From Nonomuraea harbinensis (GTDB lineage Bacteria; Actinomycetota; Actinomycetes; Streptosporangiales; Streptosporangiaceae): a DNA stretch of 64,000 nt. Below the pieces are notes generated by a model. That model was not told the DNA's origin. It saw only the letters and a list, made by a program, of their open reading frames with translations, and did not search any database. This document shows positions 33,585-42,104 of the stretch, piece by piece (the stretch's first letter is position 1; the number at the start of each line of letters is the position of its first letter). The stretch lies in contig NZ_JAHKRN010000005.1 of assembly GCF_019396385.1 (NCBI RefSeq), forward strand, positions 186,001 to 250,000. Reading direction: 5' to 3'. Made by a program: the position numbers and the translations under genes.

Positions 33585-34478
33585 ATGTCGGCTGAAGAGC
33601 CCGATCTGCTCGGCCTCTACCTGCAGCAGATCGGCGTGATCCCTCTGCTCTCCGCCGCGGACGAGGTCGACCTGGCCAAACGGATCGAGGCGGGCCTGTA
33701 CGCGGGTCACCTGATCGGCCGGGGCGCGGGCTCCCCGGAGCTCGAAGACGTCCGCCGCGACGGCGAGCGTGCCAAGGAGCTGCTCATCAGGTCCAACCTG
33801 CGGCTCGTCGTGGCCGCGGCGCGCAAGTTCGCCCACCGCGGGCTGCCCATGACGGACGTCGTCCAGGAGGGCAACCTCGGGCTCATGAGGGCCGTGGAGA
33901 AGTTCGACTACCGGCGCGGATACAAGTTCTCCACCTACGGCATGTGGTGGATCCGGCAGGCCATCGAGCGCGGCATCCACGACAAGAGCCGTACGGTCCG
34001 GCTGCCGATCCACGTGGCCGAGGAGCTCGCGCGGCTGCTCACGGTGGAGCGGCGGCTCGCCGTCGAGCTCGGCCGCGACCCGGGCCTCGACGAGCTGGCC
34101 GAGGCCGCCGGGCGCTCGGTCCGGCAGGTGGCCAGGTTACGGATGCTGGCCCAGGAGACGGTCAGCCTGGACATGCCCGTCGGCGACCGGGGCGAGGGCA
34201 GGATCGGCGACCTGATCGCCGACGAGGACGGCCTGGAGGTGCAGGAGCTCACCGAACGCCGCGCGCTCGGCGCCGAGCTGAACCGGCTCGTCACGTCGCT
34301 GCCGCCGCGCGAGGCGTACATCATCAGGCTGCGGTTCGGGCTGGCCGGGCGCGAGATCATGACTTATACGGAGATCGCCGCGCAGATGGGGCTGACCAGG
34401 GAGCGCATCCGGCAGTTGGAGAAGCAGGCGTTCAAACGCCTGCGGGAGGGCGGACCGCTGCTCGCCTGGGCATCATGA
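33585..34478 (+). CDS. Group-2 (HrdB-like, non-essential) RNA polymerase sigma-70 factor
   Basis: A 297-residue RpoD-related sigma. Region 1.2 LLGLYLQQIGVIPLLSAADEVDLAKRIEAG, region 2 VVQEGNLGLMRAVEKFDYRRGYKFSTYGMWWIRQAI (residues about 92-127), region 3 and region 4 with the helix-turn-helix TYTEIAAQMGLTRERIRQLEKQAFKRL. It lacks region 1.1, as in HrdA/C/D and SigB/MysB-type factors. Nine bases after the STAS gene. Confidence 0.94.
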   Translation: MSAEEPDLLGLYLQQIGVIPLLSAADEVDLAKRIEAGLYAGHLIGRGAGSPELEDVRRDGERAKELLIRSNLRLVVAAARKFAHRGLPMTDVVQEGNLGLMRAVEKFDYRRGYKFSTYGMWWIRQAIERGIHDKSRTVRLPIHVAEELARLLTVERRLAVELGRDPGLDELAEAAGRSVRQVARLRMLAQETVSLDMPVGDRGEGRIGDLIADEDGLEVQELTERRALGAELNRLVTSLPPREAYIIRLRFGLAGREIMTYTEIAAQMGLTRERIRQLEKQAFKRLREGGPLLAWAS

Positions 34479-34692
34479 GCCGAAATATCGGCAAATGTGG
34501 ACGTTGACCTTGCTCCCGATCTGGTGGTTAATCAGGATGCCGCTTTCAACAGGGGGAGGCGGCGGCCGGTCAGTCATGGGGGCACCAGTGCGCAGACGCC
34601 ATGCCGGAAATCGCGCCACGACGCTGTCGAGGCTCTGGAGACGCTGGCTCGACGGAGAGATCCGCTTCGACCTGCGCGCGTTGAGGGTGAGG

Positions 34693-34715
34693 GCCAGGGG
34701 CGAAACGCCCCTGGC
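34693..34715 (-). terminator. Hairpin terminator of the 28-residue membrane peptide gene
   Basis: GCCAGGGGCG (34693-34702) and CGCCCCTGGC (34706-34715) form a perfect 10-bp stem with an AAA loop, two bases beyond the stop of the small gene on the minus strand. No T tract. The rest of 34479-34692 holds only weak ORFs. Confidence 0.65.
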
Positions 34716-34717
34716 TG

Positions 34718-34804
34718 TCAGGAGGTGACCAGCAGGGCCAGGCCGATGAGAACCACGACCGGCACGAGCCAGACGACCGCCTCGGCAGCGAACTCCTTGT
34801 ACAT
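34718..34804 (-). CDS. 28-residue single-helix membrane peptide
   Basis: ATG 34804 to TGA 34718 encodes MYKEFAAEAVVWLVPVVVLI followed by GLALLVTS: an amphipathic start then one transmembrane helix. A GAGGGAG ribosome site lies about nine bases upstream and a perfect hairpin follows the stop, so this looks like a complete tiny gene. It resembles small membrane peptides that modulate transporters or kinases; no partner is evident. Confidence 0.6.
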   Translation of the reverse strand: MYKEFAAEAVVWLVPVVVLIGLALLVTS

Positions 34805-34849
34805 CGTGTAGATCTCCCTCTCAACGCCCGGGCGGGGGCAGCGTGAACG

Positions 34850-36001
34850 TCACTGCACACCATAGCCGCCCCCCGCCGGTGGATCGGCCCCCGGCTCGTC
34901 CGTCCGGCTCGCGGCGATGCGCTTGGCGAGGCCGGCGAGCGACTCATCGGCCATCAGCGCGGGCAACCTGGGGGCCTCCGCGGCGATCCGGTCGTGGATC
35001 TCCTCGTGGTCGCCCAGGTGGCGGGTCCAGGCCCGCAGGACCTCCGGCATCGCGGCGATCGCCGCGTCGCTCAGGATCGCCTCGCGGGGCAGCCACGAGG
35101 TGAGGAACACCGACACCCTGGCCGGGCTCCACCACAGCGGCCGCGCGCCCACGAACTCGGCCAGCGCGCCGAACGCCTCGTCCGCCCCGGGCGTGTCGGG
35201 CAGGGCGTCGAAAGCGGTGAACGTCTCATCCGGCGCGTGACGTACCGGATCGGGGACGGACCGGGCGCGTGCCAGCGCGAGCGGGCGGACGGCGGGCAGG
35301 GTGTCGGCCACCTCCGCGCCCATGAGCAGGTCCGTCACCTCGAACGCGTCCAGCACCCGCCCCGCCACGACGTCCGCCGGCGCCCGCGCCAGGTCGAGGT
35401 CGTCGAGGAACTTCGGCTCCTCCACCACCGCGTCCACCGCCAGCCCGCCGTGCGCCTGGTCGATGCCCACCACCAGCAGATGCGGCTCCCGGCCGTCGGC
35501 GTAACGGAACGCGAGCGCGGCCAGCACCTGCTCGCCGTGCCGATCACCCCTGCCGTACCACGCCCCCTCGCACACCACCTCCCCCATCCGGGCCGCCCAC
35601 CTGGGCAACCACTCCAACGCCTCCCGCCCTGCCACGGCGAGATCGACACCGTACGGGGGAGGTGTCCGTGGGACGGTCGCCGTGAGATCGTCGCGTTCTT
35701 CGTCCTCCCGGGCGGCGGCGGTGAGATCGTCGCGTTCTTCGTCCGAGGTGGGTATCTCCTGGACGGCCTCGGCGTCGTACGGCGTCGCGCTGGCTGTCGT
35801 GATGAGGTCGTCCGGGAGTTCGAGCGTGGCCAGGGCCGCTGTCGCGAGTCTCGCCTCGGGGCGCTCGGAACCGGCCAGTTCGCCCAGCAGGTCAGGGTCG
35901 CCCTCGGACACCAGGCGGGCCGCCCAGAGCTCGGTGCGCAGCGGCGAACGCCACCGGAGGAGGTCACGGGCCTGCTCGATCGCGCGGTCGTACGTGGTCA
36001 C
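34850..36001 (-). CDS. Conserved hypothetical actinobacterial protein
   Basis: About 383 residues, no signal peptide or membrane helix. The N-terminus TTYDRAIEQARDLLRWRSPLRTELWAARLVSEG and the LLVVGIDQAHGGLAVDAVV, EVTDLLMGAEVADTLP and C-terminal helical parts are typical of a plant-like/actinobacterial family without assigned role. Residues around 90-115 contain a tandem repeat DEERDDLTA caused by a 39-bp duplication. GTG 36001 is preferred: TACGGT lies six bases upstream (leaderless); GTG 36022 is an alternative. Confidence 0.72.
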   Translation of the reverse strand: MTTYDRAIEQARDLLRWRSPLRTELWAARLVSEGDPDLLGELAGSERPEARLATAALATLELPDDLITTASATPYDAEAVQEIPTSDEERDDLTAAAREDEERDDLTATVPRTPPPYGVDLAVAGREALEWLPRWAARMGEVVCEGAWYGRGDRHGEQVLAALAFRYADGREPHLLVVGIDQAHGGLAVDAVVEEPKFLDDLDLARAPADVVAGRVLDAFEVTDLLMGAEVADTLPAVRPLALARARSVPDPVRHAPDETFTAFDALPDTPGADEAFGALAEFVGARPLWWSPARVSVFLTSWLPREAILSDAAIAAMPEVLRAWTRHLGDHEEIHDRIAAEAPRLPALMADESLAGLAKRIAASRTDEPGADPPAGGGYGVQ

Positions 36002-36104
36002 CTTCCGACCGTATCGTCCCACCGGTCATGACAGCCGTCACCACCGGTCCGGGTCGCAATCAGCTCGTCCCTGACGGCGTCCATCCACGGTCCCATCCCG
36101 CTTC

Positions 36105-36390
36105 ACGCGAGAACCGAGATCGTCCTCTTCCTGAGCCGCCGGATCCTCACGGGCGATACATGGAAAGCGAGAACGTCCCCTTCCCAGGCTGGCTGATCCT
36201 CCAGCGCGGCGCGGGAACGGAGAACGTCCTCTTCTGGAGTCGCCCGGTCCTCACGGGCGGCACAACGTCCCATCCCTGAGCCGCCGAATCCTTCGGCGCG
36301 GGTGCGCGGGAACCGAGAACGTCCTCTTTCTTAGCCGCCGGATCCTCACAAGCGGTACGTGGAGACGGAGAACGTCTCCTCATCCGGGCG
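36105..36390. repeat. Intergenic array of about six ~52-bp repeats
   Basis: The motif GAGAACGTCCTCTTC (with small variation) begins at 36116, 36169, 36220, 36261, 36315 and 36368, spaced 53, 51, 41, 54 and 53 bp. A second conserved block, like GCCGCCGGATCCTCAC, follows each. The 636-bp region 36002-36637 holds no convincing gene; 36391-36600 shows only a weak 60-codon minus-strand ORF. Confidence 0.75.
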
Positions 36391-36600
36391 GAGCGCGGCG
36401 TCTGGAAAGACGGTCAGCGGACCTGCGCCCATGGGCGATCTTGAGGATGTGCGACAGGACTAGGCCGAGTGGTGCCGATCAGGTTCTGGGGGACGGGCAC
36501 GCCGTACTGACCGGGCTTGGGGTCGTGGACTGCCATGACGCGCGCGTGCACTTGGCGACGATGGTCATGGCGTCCGACGTAGGCGGGATTGACCACACCT

Positions 36601-36633
36601 CCGGCCTCCCGGACCGGGTGTCCGGGAGGCCGG
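36601..36633 (-). terminator. Strong hairpin after tex
   Basis: CCGGCCTCCCGGAC (36601-36614) and GTCCGGGAGGCCGG (36620-36633) form a perfect 14-bp stem with a five-base loop, five bases beyond the tex stop. Confidence 0.75.
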
Positions 36634-36637
36634 GTGG

Positions 36638-39175
36638 TTACTTGTCGTTGCCGGTGAGGCCGGCCTTGCGGAGAGCCTCGGCCATGGCGCCCGTGGGCTC
36701 GGCGCGGCGCTGGGACTGGCCGCGGCGGTCACGCTGGGCGTTGCCGCGCTGGTTGCCCTCGCCTCCGCCGCGCCGGTCGCCCTTGGCGTCACGGCGGGCG
36801 TCTCCGCGAGCACCGTCGCCCCGGGTGCCGTTGCCGCGAGAGCCGTCGCCCCGGGCGGCCCCGCCGCGGGCTCCGTCGCCCCGGGTGCCGTTGCCGCGAG
36901 AGCCGTCCCCGGTGTTGCCGCGAGAGCCGTCTCCCCGGGCGGCGTTACCGCGAGCACCGTCGCCTCGGGAGCCGTCGCCTCGGGGGCCGCCGCCTCGGCC
37001 TTCGCCCCGGCCGCCGGAGGCCGCCGGCTGGGCGGCGTCGTCGTCGAGGCGGAGCGTGAGGGAGATGCGCTTGCGCGGGATGTCGACGTCCAGCACCTTG
37101 ACGCGCACGATGTCGCCCGGCTTGGCGACGTCGCGCGGGTCCTTGACGAAGGTGCGCGACATGGCCGACACGTGGACCAGGCCGTCCTGGTGGACGCCGA
37201 CGTCGACGAAGGCGCCGAACGCGGCCACGTTGGTGACCACGCCCTCCAGGATCATCCCCGGCTCCAGGTCGGACAGCTTCTCCACGCCCTCCTTGAAGGC
37301 CGCCGTGCGGAAGGCGGGCCGCGGGTCGCGGCCGGGCTTCTCCAGCTCGCGCAGGATGTCGGTGACCGTCGGCAGGCCGAACGTGTCGTCGGTGAACTTC
37401 GGCGGGTCGAGGGACCGCAGCGTGGCCGTGTTGCCGATCAGCGACTTGAGGTCGGTGCCGACCGCGTCGAGGATGCGGCGGACCACGGGATAGGACTCGG
37501 GGTGCACGCTGGAGGCGTCGAGCGGGTCGTCGCCGTCCTGGATGCGCAGGAAGCCCGCGCACTGCTCGAACGCCTTCGGCCCCAGCCGCGGCACGTCCTT
37601 CAGCGCCGTGCGGCCGCGGAACGGGCCGTTGGCGTCGCGGTGGCGGACGATGCTCTCGGCGAGCGTGGCGCCGATGCCCGACACGCGGGTCAGCAGCGGC
37701 GCGGAGGCGGTGTTGACGTCGACGCCCACGCCGTTGACGCAGTCTTCGACCACCGCGTCGAGCGACCGGGACAGCTTGGACTCGGCGAGGTCGTGCTGGT
37801 ACTGGCCGACGCCGATGGACTTCGGGTCGATCTTGACCAGCTCGGCCAGCGGGTCCTGCAGGCGGCGGGCGATCGACACCGCGCCGCGCAGCGACACGTC
37901 GAGCTCGGGCAGCTCCTGCGAGGCGTAGGCGGACGCGGAGTAAACGGACGCGCCCGCCTCCGACACCACCACCTTGGTCATCGACGGCATGAGCTTGACC
38001 AGCTCGCCGGCCAGCTTGTCGGTCTCGCGGGAGGCGGTGCCGTTGCCGATGGCGATCAGCTCGACGCCGTGGCGCTGTGCCAGCGCCCCCAGCACGGCCA
38101 GCGACTGGTCCCACTGCCGCTTGGGCTCGTGGGGGTAGACGGTCGCGGTCTCGACGACCTTGCCGGTGGCGTCGACCACGGCCACCTTGACGCCGGTGCG
38201 CAGGCCGGGGTCGAGGCCCATGGTGGGGCGGCTGCCGGCGGGCGCGGCGAGCAGCAGGTCGCGCAGGTTGGTCGCGAACACCCGCACCGCTTCGTCCTCC
38301 GCCGCCTGCCACAGCCGCATCCGCAGGTCGATGCCCAGGTGGACGAGGATGCGGGTGCGCCACGCCCAGCGGACCGTCTCCCACAGCCACCCGTCGGCGG
38401 GCCTGCCCCGGTCGGAGATCCCGTAGCGGGCGGCGACCCGCAGCTCGTAGGCGGCGGTCTCCTCGGGCTCCAGCGCGACGGTGAGGACCTCCTCCTTCTC
38501 GCCGCGGAAGATGGCGAGGACGCGGTGGGAGGGAAGCTTGGTGAACGGCTCGGCGAAGTCGAAGTAGTCGGAGAACTTGGCGCCCGCCTCCTCCTTGCCG
38601 TCGCGCACCTTGGAGGTCAGCCTGCCCCGCTCCCACAGCTGCTCGCGCAGCGCGCCGATCAGGTCGGCGTCCTCGGCGAACCGCTCGATGAGGATCGCCC
38701 TGGCGCCCTCCAGCGCCGCCCCGGCGTCGGCCACGCCCTCGGTGACGAAGCCCGCGGCCGTCGCGGCGGGGTCGAGCGACGGGTCGCCGAGCAGCTGGTC
38801 GGCCAGCGGCTCCAGCCCCAGCTCACGGGCGATCTGCGCTTTGGTGCGCCGCTTCGGCTTGTAGGGCAGGTAGATGTCTTCGAGGCGGGCCTTGGTCTCG
38901 GCCGCCATGATCTGGGCGCGCAGCTCGTCGTCGAGCTTGCCCTGAGACTCGATCGACTCCAGGATCGCGGCCCGCCGCTCGTCGAGCTCACGGAGGTAGC
39001 GCAGCCGCTCTTCGAGCGTGCGCAGCTGGGCGTCGTCGAGCGCGCCGGTGACCTCCTTGCGGTAGCGCGCGATGAACGGCACGGTCGAGCCGCCGTCGAG
39101 CAGCTCTACCGCGGACCGCACCTGCCCCTCGCGCACCCCGAGCTCTTCGGCGATCCGCTGGTGAATAGAGAGCAC
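36638..39175 (-). CDS. tex: Tex-family S1 RNA-binding protein with RG-rich tail
   Basis: An 845-residue transcription/RNA-associated factor. In order: Tex helical N-domain (residues 1-190), YqgF-like RNase H fold (about 325-450, [20 protein letters not shown]), helix-hairpin-helix (about 490-560), and S1 domain (about 645-715, [28 protein letters not shown]). Beyond about residue 730 a low-complexity tail of RGDG/RGN/ARG repeats extends to a conserved-looking end [12 protein letters not shown]. The core is very conserved in bacteria; E. coli Tex ends soon after the S1 domain, so the tail is an actinobacterial-style addition probably binding RNA. Confidence 0.94.
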   Translation of the reverse strand: MLSIHQRIAEELGVREGQVRSAVELLDGGSTVPFIARYRKEVTGALDDAQLRTLEERLRYLRELDERRAAILESIESQGKLDDELRAQIMAAETKARLEDIYLPYKPKRRTKAQIARELGLEPLADQLLGDPSLDPAATAAGFVTEGVADAGAALEGARAILIERFAEDADLIGALREQLWERGRLTSKVRDGKEEAGAKFSDYFDFAEPFTKLPSHRVLAIFRGEKEEVLTVALEPEETAAYELRVAARYGISDRGRPADGWLWETVRWAWRTRILVHLGIDLRMRLWQAAEDEAVRVFATNLRDLLLAAPAGSRPTMGLDPGLRTGVKVAVVDATGKVVETATVYPHEPKRQWDQSLAVLGALAQRHGVELIAIGNGTASRETDKLAGELVKLMPSMTKVVVSEAGASVYSASAYASQELPELDVSLRGAVSIARRLQDPLAELVKIDPKSIGVGQYQHDLAESKLSRSLDAVVEDCVNGVGVDVNTASAPLLTRVSGIGATLAESIVRHRDANGPFRGRTALKDVPRLGPKAFEQCAGFLRIQDGDDPLDASSVHPESYPVVRRILDAVGTDLKSLIGNTATLRSLDPPKFTDDTFGLPTVTDILRELEKPGRDPRPAFRTAAFKEGVEKLSDLEPGMILEGVVTNVAAFGAFVDVGVHQDGLVHVSAMSRTFVKDPRDVAKPGDIVRVKVLDVDIPRKRISLTLRLDDDAAQPAASGGRGEGRGGGPRGDGSRGDGARGNAARGDGSRGNTGDGSRGNGTRGDGARGGAARGDGSRGNGTRGDGARGDARRDAKGDRRGGGEGNQRGNAQRDRRGQSQRRAEPTGAMAEALRKAGLTGNDK

Positions 39176-39203
39176 TTGCCCTGCCTTTCGATGGTCCCGC
39201 CGG

Positions 39204-40367
39204 TCAATTGTGCAGGACGATGCCGTCTTTCATGACAAGAGTGCGCCCGGGGCGAACGACCACGGCCTCGGCCGGGGTGCTCGCCCCGACCACGACGAGG
39301 TCGGCCCGATCGCCCGGCGCGAGCCCGTAGCCGCGCAGGCCGAGCGCGCGGGCGCCGCCGTAGGTGGCGGCCTCCAGGGCCAGCTCGATGTCGTCGTCGC
39401 GGCGGAACGTGCTGCGGTAGGCCAGATGCATGGCCCGCTCCAGCATGTCGCCGCTGCCGAACGGGCCCCACAGGTCGCGGATGCCGTCGTGGCCGCACGC
39501 CACCGTGACGCCGGCCGCCCGCAGCGTCTTGACCGGCGGCACCGGGAAGCTGTAGACGGCGGCGGTGCAGACCGCCACGCCCGCCCCGGCGAGTCCCTCC
39601 GCCAGCTTGCCCGCCTGGGCGGCGTCGACCTGGCCGAGCGCGTACGCGTGGCTGATCGTGACCCGGCCCGCCAGGCCGAGCACGCGGGTGCGCTCGGTGA
39701 TCAGCTCCACCTCCCACGCGCCCAGCGAGCCGCCGTCGTGCAGGTGGATGTCGACGTGGGCGCCGTAGCGGTCGGCCAGGCCGAAGATCAGGTCGAGGTG
39801 GCGTACGGGGTCGCGGTCGATGCCCGCCGGGTCGAGGCCGCCGACCGCCTCCACGCCGCTCTTGAGCGCCTCCTCCAGCAGCTCGGCGGTGCCGGGGTTG
39901 GTGAGCAGGCCGTGTTGCGGGAACGCCACCTGGGTCACGTCGACCGGCACCTGCGCGGCCGCCTCCCTGACCGCCTCCACGCCGCGCAACCCGGTCTGCG
40001 GGTCGATGTCGGTGTGGCTGCGCACGCTGGTGGTGCCGTACGAGCTCATCGTCCGCAGCAGGGACACCATGCGCGGCACGCTCGGGACGCCCAGCTCGCC
40101 GCGGCGGGCCAGGTCGTTGCCGATGCGGCCGGCGAGGGTGTCGTCGGCCGAGTGGGGCACCCAGGGGCCGCCGTAGAGGGTCTTGTCGAGGTGGCAGTGG
40201 GCGTCGACCAGGCCGGGCAGCACGAGCTGCCCCGCGACGTCGACGACCCGCGCGCCGGGGGCCTCGACGGACGGCGCGACGAGCTCGATCACGCGGTCGC
40301 GGACGAGGACGTCGGCGGGGCCGCCGGCCCCCCAGGGCCGGCCGCCGCGCAGCAGGACGTCTGTCAT
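39204..40367 (-). CDS. Amidohydrolase (cytosine-deaminase-like)
   Basis: A 387-residue metal-dependent hydrolase. The [16 protein letters not shown] motif supplies the first two His ligands; HIHLHDGG-type ([10 protein letters not shown]), SHAYALG and [14 protein letters not shown] supply later His and Asp ligands, as in cytosine deaminase and N-isopropylammelide hydrolase. Start ATG 40367 is favoured since MTDVLLRGG begins the family's beta strand. It deaminates or hydrolyses a heterocyclic amine or cyclic amide. It sits next to an RpiB-like gene and a divergent DUF917/hydantoinase/ABC importer operon. Confidence 0.9.
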   Translation of the reverse strand: MTDVLLRGGRPWGAGGPADVLVRDRVIELVAPSVEAPGARVVDVAGQLVLPGLVDAHCHLDKTLYGGPWVPHSADDTLAGRIGNDLARRGELGVPSVPRMVSLLRTMSSYGTTSVRSHTDIDPQTGLRGVEAVREAAAQVPVDVTQVAFPQHGLLTNPGTAELLEEALKSGVEAVGGLDPAGIDRDPVRHLDLIFGLADRYGAHVDIHLHDGGSLGAWEVELITERTRVLGLAGRVTISHAYALGQVDAAQAGKLAEGLAGAGVAVCTAAVYSFPVPPVKTLRAAGVTVACGHDGIRDLWGPFGSGDMLERAMHLAYRSTFRRDDDIELALEAATYGGARALGLRGYGLAPGDRADLVVVGASTPAEAVVVRPGRTLVMKDGIVLHN

Positions 40368-40382
40368 GCCCTGCACCCTAAA

Positions 40383-40468
40383 GCGCGACACCGACGTTCT
40401 GCGGCCCTCACCGTCCGGGTTCGGTGGGGTGATTCTGGGGTGGTTCGCGCGGCACCGACGTTTTGCGG
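40383..40468. repeat. Two 22-bp direct repeats upstream of the amidohydrolase
   Basis: A 22-bp element containing CACCGACGTT and TGCGG occurs at 40383-40404 and again at 40447-40468, with two mismatches, 64 bp apart (about six helical turns). Both copies lie between the amidohydrolase start and the RpiB-like stop and may be regulator sites. Confidence 0.5.
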
Positions 40469-40494
40469 GGCGCCGCTGTCGCGGGGGTGAGGGG

Positions 40495-40929
40495 TCAGAT
40501 GTGGTCGAGGTGGGCGACGTTGGCCTGGTCGGTTTCGTCGGTGCTCGGGGTGCCGCGCAGCCAGGCGTCCAGGATCTCGTCGAGGAGGACGTCCGAGGTG
40601 AGGCGGAGGCTGAGGGCGAGCACGTTGGCGTCGTTCCACTTGCGGGCGCCGTCGGCCGTGTAGGAGTCGACGCAGAGCGCGGCCCTGACGCCGGGCACCT
40701 TGTTGGCCGCGATGGACGCGCCGGTGCCGGTCCAGCAGCACACCACCGCCTGGTCGGCGCGGCCCTCGGCGACGTCGCGGGCCGCCGCCTCGGACGCCCA
40801 GGCCCAGTCGTCGCGCTCGTCGCCGTTGAGCGCGCCGTGCGTGACCACCTCGTGGCCGCGCCGCCGCAGAACGGCCACCAGCCGCTCCGCGACCCCGTCC
40901 AGGCTGTCGGCCGCCACCGAGATCCGCAT
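40495..40929 (-). CDS. RpiB/LacA/LacB-family sugar-phosphate isomerase-like protein
   Basis: A 144-residue protein. AADSLDGVAERLVAVLRRRGHEV at the N-terminus and CCWTGTGASIAANKVPGVRAALC in the middle match the RpiB active-site loop (Cys-Gly-x-Gly-Ile-Gly with the SIAANK helix). Here the loop begins with CCWTGTG, so the usual general-base Cys position is present. It has a GGAGGAGG ribosome site before ATG 40929. Enzymes of the family interconvert aldose and ketose phosphates or tautomerise related substrates. Confidence 0.88.
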   Translation of the reverse strand: MRISVAADSLDGVAERLVAVLRRRGHEVVTHGALNGDERDDWAWASEAAARDVAEGRADQAVVCCWTGTGASIAANKVPGVRAALCVDSYTADGARKWNDANVLALSLRLTSDVLLDEILDAWLRGTPSTDETDQANVAHLDHI

Positions 40930-41036
40930 CCTGCCCTCCTCCGGCCGGGAACCTGTCCTCAGGTCTACCAGTGAAGGGCCCGATGCGAGAGCGTGACTGG
41001 CGCAATGCCGGTGTATGTGCTTGGTTGGGGCCCCAT

Positions 41037-42104
41037 ATGAGCATCCGCGAAACTGACATTCCGGCCCTGGCGCGGGGATGCGCCGTGCTCGGCACCGGCG
41101 GCGGCGGTGACGTGCGCGCCGGCTCGCTGGCCGCCGTACGGGCCATCAGGGCGTACGGGCCGGTGCCGCTCGTGCGGCTGGCCGAGTTACCCCCCGACGC
41201 GCTGGTGGTGCCGCTGTCCGGGATCGGGGCGCCGACCGTGAGCCACGAGATGATCCACGGCGAGGACGAGCCGAAGCGCATCGCCGAGGAGGTCGAACGG
41301 CTCTTCGGCAGGCCGCCCGCGGCCGTGATGTCGTCGGAGATCGGCGGCTCCAACGGGGTCGCGCCGGTGGCCTGGGCCGCCCAGCTCGGGCTGCCGCTGC
41401 TCGACGCCGACGGCATGGGCCGGGCGTTCCCCGAGGTCCAGATGGTCTCCATGTACGTCGCGGGGCTGCCCGCCGACCTGGTGATCATGTCGGACGTGGC
41501 GGGCAACGTGGTGACGATCCGGCCGGTGGACGGCCTGTGGTCGGAGCGGCTGGCGCGGGCGGTCTGCGTGGCCGCGGGCTCCTCGGCGCTGATGGCCGAC
41601 TACGTACTCACCGCCGGGCGGGCGCGGGGCGCGGTCGTCGAGGGCACGGTCACGCGCGCGCTGGAGATCGGCCGGGCCACCGAGGACGCGACGGACCCGC
41701 TGACCTCCCTGGCCGCCGAATTGGGCGCGGTCAGGCTGATCACCGGCAAGCTGACCGACGTGGAGCGGCGCACCACCGGCGGGTTCGTCAGGGGCACCGC
41801 CACGATCGAGGGCACCGGCGACGACCGCGGCCGCACGCTCGTCCTGGAGTTGCAGAACGAGAACCTGGTCGCCGTCGAGGACAACCAGGTCAGGGCGATG
41901 GTGCCGGATCTGATCACGGTGGTCGACACCGAGACCGCGGCCGCGATCCAGACCGAGGGCCTGCGTTACGGCCAGCGGGTCACCGTGCTCGCCTGGCCGT
42001 GCGACCCGCTGTGGCGCACCCGGAAGGGGCTGGACACGGCCGGGCCGCGGGCGTTCGGCTACGACCTGGACTACGTTCCCGTGGAGGAGCTGGCGCATGG
42101 CTGA
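41037..42104 (+). CDS. DUF917-family protein
   Basis: A 355-residue protein of the DUF917 family, often annotated as hydantoinase- or S-methylhydantoin-associated. Features include RGCAVLGTGGGGDVRAG near the N-terminus, SSEIGGSNGVAP, DADGMGRAFPEVQM and a C-terminal beta domain. ATG 41037 (MSIRETDIPALARG) is the natural start; upstream Met codons are unsupported. Its stop overlaps the hydantoinase start by 8 bases. It is the first gene of a seven-gene operon with an ABC importer. Confidence 0.92.
   Translation: MSIRETDIPALARGCAVLGTGGGGDVRAGSLAAVRAIRAYGPVPLVRLAELPPDALVVPLSGIGAPTVSHEMIHGEDEPKRIAEEVERLFGRPPAAVMSSEIGGSNGVAPVAWAAQLGLPLLDADGMGRAFPEVQMVSMYVAGLPADLVIMSDVAGNVVTIRPVDGLWSERLARAVCVAAGSSALMADYVLTAGRARGAVVEGTVTRALEIGRATEDATDPLTSLAAELGAVRLITGKLTDVERRTTGGFVRGTATIEGTGDDRGRTLVLELQNENLVAVEDNQVRAMVPDLITVVDTETAAAIQTEGLRYGQRVTVLAWPCDPLWRTRKGLDTAGPRAFGYDLDYVPVEELAHG

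Noticed and set aside
34576..34728. A 50-codon basic plus-strand ORF (MGAPVRRRHAG)
   Set aside because: Overlaps the terminator and the 28-residue gene on the other strand; no ribosome site at the right distance.
36105..36390. Intergenic repeats considered as CRISPR
   Set aside because: Both halves of each unit are conserved, spacing varies from 41 to 54 bp, and there are no cas genes.
36414..36596. A 60-codon minus-strand ORF starting MVNPAYVGRHDHRRQ
   Set aside because: No ribosome site, no domain, lies in a degenerate region; the VNPAY similarity to TnpB C-termini is too short to support a transposon remnant.
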